This document shows, piece after piece, positions 4,865 to 7,709 of a stretch of 7,709 nucleotides of DNA. Location: positions 1 through 7,709 of the forward strand of contig DAOUSX010000040.1 in NCBI GenBank assembly GCA_030627025.1, written 5' to 3'. The notes beneath the pieces are model-generated. The model did no database searches and was not told the DNA's origin. It saw only the letters and a list, made by a program, of their open reading frames with translations. The stretch comes from Dehalococcoidia bacterium (lineage in GTDB: Bacteria; Chloroflexota; Dehalococcoidia; GIF9; AB-539-J10). The position numbers and the translations under genes are program-made. The first letter of the stretch is position 1. Each line of letters begins with the position of its first letter.

Positions 4865-6592
4865 TTATCGGGCTAATTTTTCCCTTAACAGCTTATTGAC
4901 CTTTGCAGACACATTCTCCAAAGGTAACAGCTGTGTTTCCTTCTCGGTGCGCCACTTGGCTTCGATGCTCTGGTTTTGCAAGGTGCGTGGTGAAAGGGTC
5001 AAACGCAGTGGTATTCCCAGTAAGTCGGCATCGTTGAACTTTACCCCTGGTGATTCATCACGGTCATCGAATAGCACCTCTATGCCGGCATCTTCCAGCT
5101 CTTGGTAGACTTTTTCAGCAGCAGAGGCAACCTCAGGACTATCCAGGTGGAGTAGGCAAAGGTAAACCTGGTAAGGGGCTACCGAGAGCGGCCAGATAAT
5201 TCCTTTGTCATCGTGGCTTTGTTCCACTATCGCTGCAAGCAGCCTCCCCAAACCGATGCCATAGCATCCCATTACGGCGGGTCGAGACACACCATCCTGG
5301 TCAAGGAAGGAAGCTCCTAGTTTCTCACTGATGAAGGTGCCTAATTTGAATATATGTCCTACCTCAATGCCTCGTGTTGAGGATAGGTTACTGTCACATT
5401 TAGGACAGCTATCACCATGGTGGGCTAAGGCGATGTCAGCAGTGATGTCAACCTGGAAGTCTCTGGGATAGTTAGCGTTTTTGAAATGATATCCTTGCCT
5501 GTTAGCACCGGTGATGAAATTAGAGCCCATGGTTATGGAATCGTCAGCAATGACTTTAGTTCCTTTTATACCTATGGGTGAAGCGAAGCCAACGACTATG
5601 CCAGTCTGTTGCACTTCATCTTCGGTAGCAAGGCGAAGCTCAGTGCACTTCAGGGTGTTTCTCAGCTTTGTTTCGTTTACCTCGAGGTCGCCTCGAATAA
5701 CCACGAAGATGAGTTTCCCATCAGCGATATAAAACACCGCTTTGAGCGTTTGCTCCGGCGGGACTCCAAGGAAGTCAGCTACCTCTTCGATTGTTTTTTG
5801 CTCCGGTGTGGCTATTTCCTCTAAGGGGAGAGGTTGCTTCGCTTCGCTCGCAATGACATCTTTTTTTATTGCTTTGGAGATTTGAGCCTTTTCCACATTA
5901 GCGGAGTAGCCACAGTGGGGGCAGAAAACCATTTCATCTTCGCCCGTTTCAGCGATAACCATAAATTCATGGGATTCCTTGCCGCCTATGGCGCCGCTAT
6001 CGGCTTCCACAATTGAAGTTGGCAGACCGCAGCGGGCATAGATATTCTGGTAAGCCTGGCTCATTTTGCGATAGTTTTCATCAAGCGCAGCTTCATCGAC
6101 ATCGAAGCTGTAAAGGTCTTTCATAATAAATTCGCGTACTCGCAGCAGCCCACCGCGAGGGCGGGGTTCATCACGAAACTTTGTTTGTATTTGATAAACG
6201 AGGAGGGGGAGGTCACGGTAGCTTTGTACATACCTATGGGCGAGGTCAGCGATAACCTCCTCATGGGTAGGGCCCAAAGCTAGCTTGTGTTCCTTGCGGT
6301 CGGTCACCGTAAACATAGTTTGTCCGAAGGAAACATATCGCCCTGATTGCTGCCAGAGTTCGAACGGCTGCAGTACAGGAAGCATCAATTCCTGCCCCCC
6401 AGCTTTATCCATCTCCTCCCTGATTATGTTTTCTATTTTCCTGAGCACTCGCCAGCCTGAAGGCAAGTAGGAATAAATTCCAGCAGCTATCTGGGCAATC
6501 ATGCCGGCTCGGAGCAGCAATTGATGGCTTGCGCTTTCTGCCTCCGCAGGCGCTTCCCGTGAAGTTTTGCCAAAAAGTTTAGAAAACCGCAT
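4865..6592 (-). CDS. proS: prolyl-tRNA synthetase, bacterial type with editing domain
   Basis: Charges tRNA-Pro with proline in the cytoplasm. The 575 aa match the bacterial ProS form of about 570 residues. Layout: class II catalytic core with motif 1 (about 58-74), motif 2 (FRDEPRPRGGLLRVREF, 139-155), a CPHCGYSANVEKA segment (224-236), an inserted YbaK-like editing domain (about 265-385, including K284 in TLKAVFYI, and KGTKVIADDSI), the end of the core with motif 3 (GCYGIGLGRLLAAIVEQ, 442-458), then an anticodon-binding domain (about 472-575). ATG at 6592 follows AGAAGGA (6600-6606) at 7 bases. The pentapeptide-channel gene ends 16 bp upstream, suggesting co-transcription. Residues about 245-255 (DVIASEAKQPL), in the linker before the editing domain, are encoded by a dispersed repeat. 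All class II motifs are intact, so the enzyme should be active. Part of its 3' end is duplicated beside pheT. Confidence 0.97.
   Translation of the reverse strand: MRFSKLFGKTSREAPAEAESASHQLLLRAGMIAQIAAGIYSYLPSGWRVLRKIENIIREEMDKAGGQELMLPVLQPFELWQQSGRYVSFGQTMFTVTDRKEHKLALGPTHEEVIADLAHRYVQSYRDLPLLVYQIQTKFRDEPRPRGGLLRVREFIMKDLYSFDVDEAALDENYRKMSQAYQNIYARCGLPTSIVEADSGAIGGKESHEFMVIAETGEDEMVFCPHCGYSANVEKAQISKAIKKDVIASEAKQPLPLEEIATPEQKTIEEVADFLGVPPEQTLKAVFYIADGKLIFVVIRGDLEVNETKLRNTLKCTELRLATEDEVQQTGIVVGFASPIGIKGTKVIADDSITMGSNFITGANRQGYHFKNANYPRDFQVDITADIALAHHGDSCPKCDSNLSSTRGIEVGHIFKLGTFISEKLGASFLDQDGVSRPAVMGCYGIGLGRLLAAIVEQSHDDKGIIWPLSVAPYQVYLCLLHLDSPEVASAAEKVYQELEDAGIEVLFDDRDESPGVKFNDADLLGIPLRLTLSPRTLQNQSIEAKWRTEKETQLLPLENVSAKVNKLLREKLAR
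5826..5857 (-). repeat. dispersed repeat copy inside proS
   Basis: The - strand reads GTCATTGCGAGCGAAGCGAA then GCAACCTC from 5857 downwards, the same family as the unit at 3079-3117 in pheT but about 5 bases shorter in the middle, with a tandem AGCGA-AGCGA-AGCAA pattern. ProS reads it as VIASEAKQPL with no stop. In pheT the first bases of the long unit are read in a different frame (TCA TTG CGA rather than GTC ATT GCG). Confidence 0.72.
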
Positions 6593-6608
6593 TTCTATTT
6601 CCTTCTAA

Positions 6609-7703
6609 TTATCTTGTCATTTTTCTAGTAAACGTTACCAAGAACAGTGCTATCATGGAAACTCCTACGAAGGCTTCGGCCGCTCCCATCCCCTGAGCCC
6701 AGCCCGAAGGCTGAGGAGCCCATCTCCCATAGCCCAAAGCAGTAAAGGAGACAGCGCTATAATAAAGGCAATTTGGGAATGTGCGAGAACTGAACGAGCC
6801 AAAAGCGGTGTATAACCCAGCCAGCCCGAAAATGATGATAGCAGCGATAAGGAACACTTGCCAAGGCCTCTCACCATACCCGCAAGTGAGTCTATATATC
6901 CAGAGCCGGGCCCAATCTCCAAAATCCTTTTCCTTAAAGAGAAAATGTAAAAGTTTCCAACCTTTAGATTTTTTAAACTGTTCGTGAATTTCTCCTTGAG
7001 CAAATTTTCTCTTTGCCTCCATCTCACGATAGTAGAACTCCGCCGCTATATCATACATGCCTGCATTGGTATACCATGTTTTAAGTCGCCGATAATAGTG
7101 TATTGCTGAGTAAAAGTCACCGCCTTTCTCCTCCCCAATTTTATAGCTGCCCCAATCAGCTTCCTCCAAATGAGCGTCAAAAATATCAGCACCACGAATA
7201 AAGGCCCCCTCAAGTTTAGTGCCGTAAAAATAGCAGCCCTTAAAGTTTGCACGAAATAGCTTTGCACCCCGCAGGTCAGTATCATCCAACATTGCTGCCG
7301 GATATCCTCCTGCTTTTGCTAGATCTCCAAATTTCGCGCCTGTAAGGTCTGCACCTTGAAAATTAGTATTTAACAAGAGTGAACCTCTCAGGTCAGCAGC
7401 TTGTAAATATGTGGGTTGGTTGTTGAGCATTCTAAACTGAGCATATTGAAGGTTAATGCTACGAAGGTCGGCTCCATTAAGGTTAGACCCGTCAAATTTA
7501 GCTCCCACCAGTTGGCCACCCTCAAAGTGCGTAGGAAACCTTGCATCCTTAAGGATAATCCCGCGAAGGTCTAAGTCCGAAAGGTCTATCGCCTCCACAA
7601 AAGTCTGTCCTGAAAGGTCAAGACCTTCGGCTTTTCCACCGTTTTCCTCTATCAGACTGAGCACATCTTTGCGGGTGAGGGGTCTTTTCTTTTCTTCTGC
7701 CAT
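6609..7703 (-). CDS. pentapeptide-repeat protein with C-terminal two-helix ion-channel domain
   Basis: A 364-aa membrane protein of three parts. Residues about 27-185 are pentapeptide repeats of the A(D/N)LxG type (GADLRSINL, QAADLRGSLLLNTNFQGADL, GAKLFRANF), which fold into a right-handed beta-helix. Residues about 195-265 are helical and charged, with YRRLKTWYTNAGMYDIAAEFYY cut short by a basic stretch. The C-terminus is a two-helix channel module: membrane helix about 281-300, pore region NCLYYSAVSFTALGYG (311-326) with a TxGYG-like filter, and membrane helix about 338-359. The Asp that usually follows GYG is Arg here. The family is probably a potassium-channel-like protein with a cytosolic sensor; ligand and ion are not known. 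The chosen ATG at 7703 lies 6 bases from the window edge and the frame is open upstream, so a longer N-terminus cannot be excluded. proS begins 16 bp after its stop. Confidence 0.87.
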   Translation of the reverse strand: MAEEKKRPLTRKDVLSLIEENGGKAEGLDLSGQTFVEAIDLSDLDLRGIILKDARFPTHFEGGQLVGAKFDGSNLNGADLRSINLQYAQFRMLNNQPTYLQAADLRGSLLLNTNFQGADLTGAKFGDLAKAGGYPAAMLDDTDLRGAKLFRANFKGCYFYGTKLEGAFIRGADIFDAHLEEADWGSYKIGEEKGGDFYSAIHYYRRLKTWYTNAGMYDIAAEFYYREMEAKRKFAQGEIHEQFKKSKGWKLLHFLFKEKDFGDWARLWIYRLTCGYGERPWQVFLIAAIIIFGLAGLYTAFGSFSSRTFPNCLYYSAVSFTALGYGRWAPQPSGWAQGMGAAEAFVGVSMIALFLVTFTRKMTR

Positions 7704-7709
7704 GTTACA

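Noticed and set aside
6665..7027. 120-codon open frame in the pentapeptide-channel gene
   Set aside because: Same strand but different frame from a gene with clear repeats and a pore motif; composition is not protein-like.

Overview
The window is bacterial chromosome of moderate GC, made almost entirely of translation genes. On the + strand lie the 3' end of rplT (ribosomal protein L20), then pheS and pheT, spaced 15 and 5 bp apart. This is the tail of a classic infC-rpmI-rplT-pheST type operon. On the - strand, converging on it, lie a pentapeptide-repeat protein with a C-terminal two-helix potassium-channel-like domain, proS (bacterial-type prolyl-tRNA synthetase with an editing domain), and a VapBC-type toxin-antitoxin pair. 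The gene order, the PheS with a four-cysteine knuckle and the dispersed repeat of the GTCATTGCGAG...GAAGCAATC type fit a Dehalococcoidia-like Chloroflexota genome. That assignment is inference and only moderately secure.

Layout: 1-239 rplT (5' truncated), 255-1292 pheS, 1298-3760 pheT, 3749-3864 decayed copy of the proS 3' end (- strand), 3865-4164 remnant of an unidentified gene (- strand), 4109-4492 vapC-like toxin (- strand), 4489-4755 ribbon-helix-helix antitoxin (- strand) with its own promoter, 4865-6592 proS (- strand), 6609-7703 pentapeptide-channel gene (- strand).

Two features are worth most attention. First, the stretch between pheT and vapC is not empty. It holds a frameshifted but clearly recognisable second copy of the last ~26 codons of proS, whose stop codon overlaps the end of pheT, and next to it the C-terminal part of another gene. 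The simplest reading is that pheT and proS once ended tail to tail. A roughly 1 kb block carrying vapBC and the now-broken gene then came to lie between them, leaving a proS tail at both borders. Second, the two synthetase genes pheT and proS each carry a copy of the same short palindrome-like repeat inside their coding sequence. The frame is kept, and each copy lies in a linker that tolerates extra residues.

Functionally, PheS and PheT form the (alpha-beta)2 phenylalanyl-tRNA synthetase and ProS charges tRNA-Pro. VapBC is an accessory module lodged between these essential genes. The pentapeptide-channel protein is presumably co-transcribed with proS, and its role is unknown.
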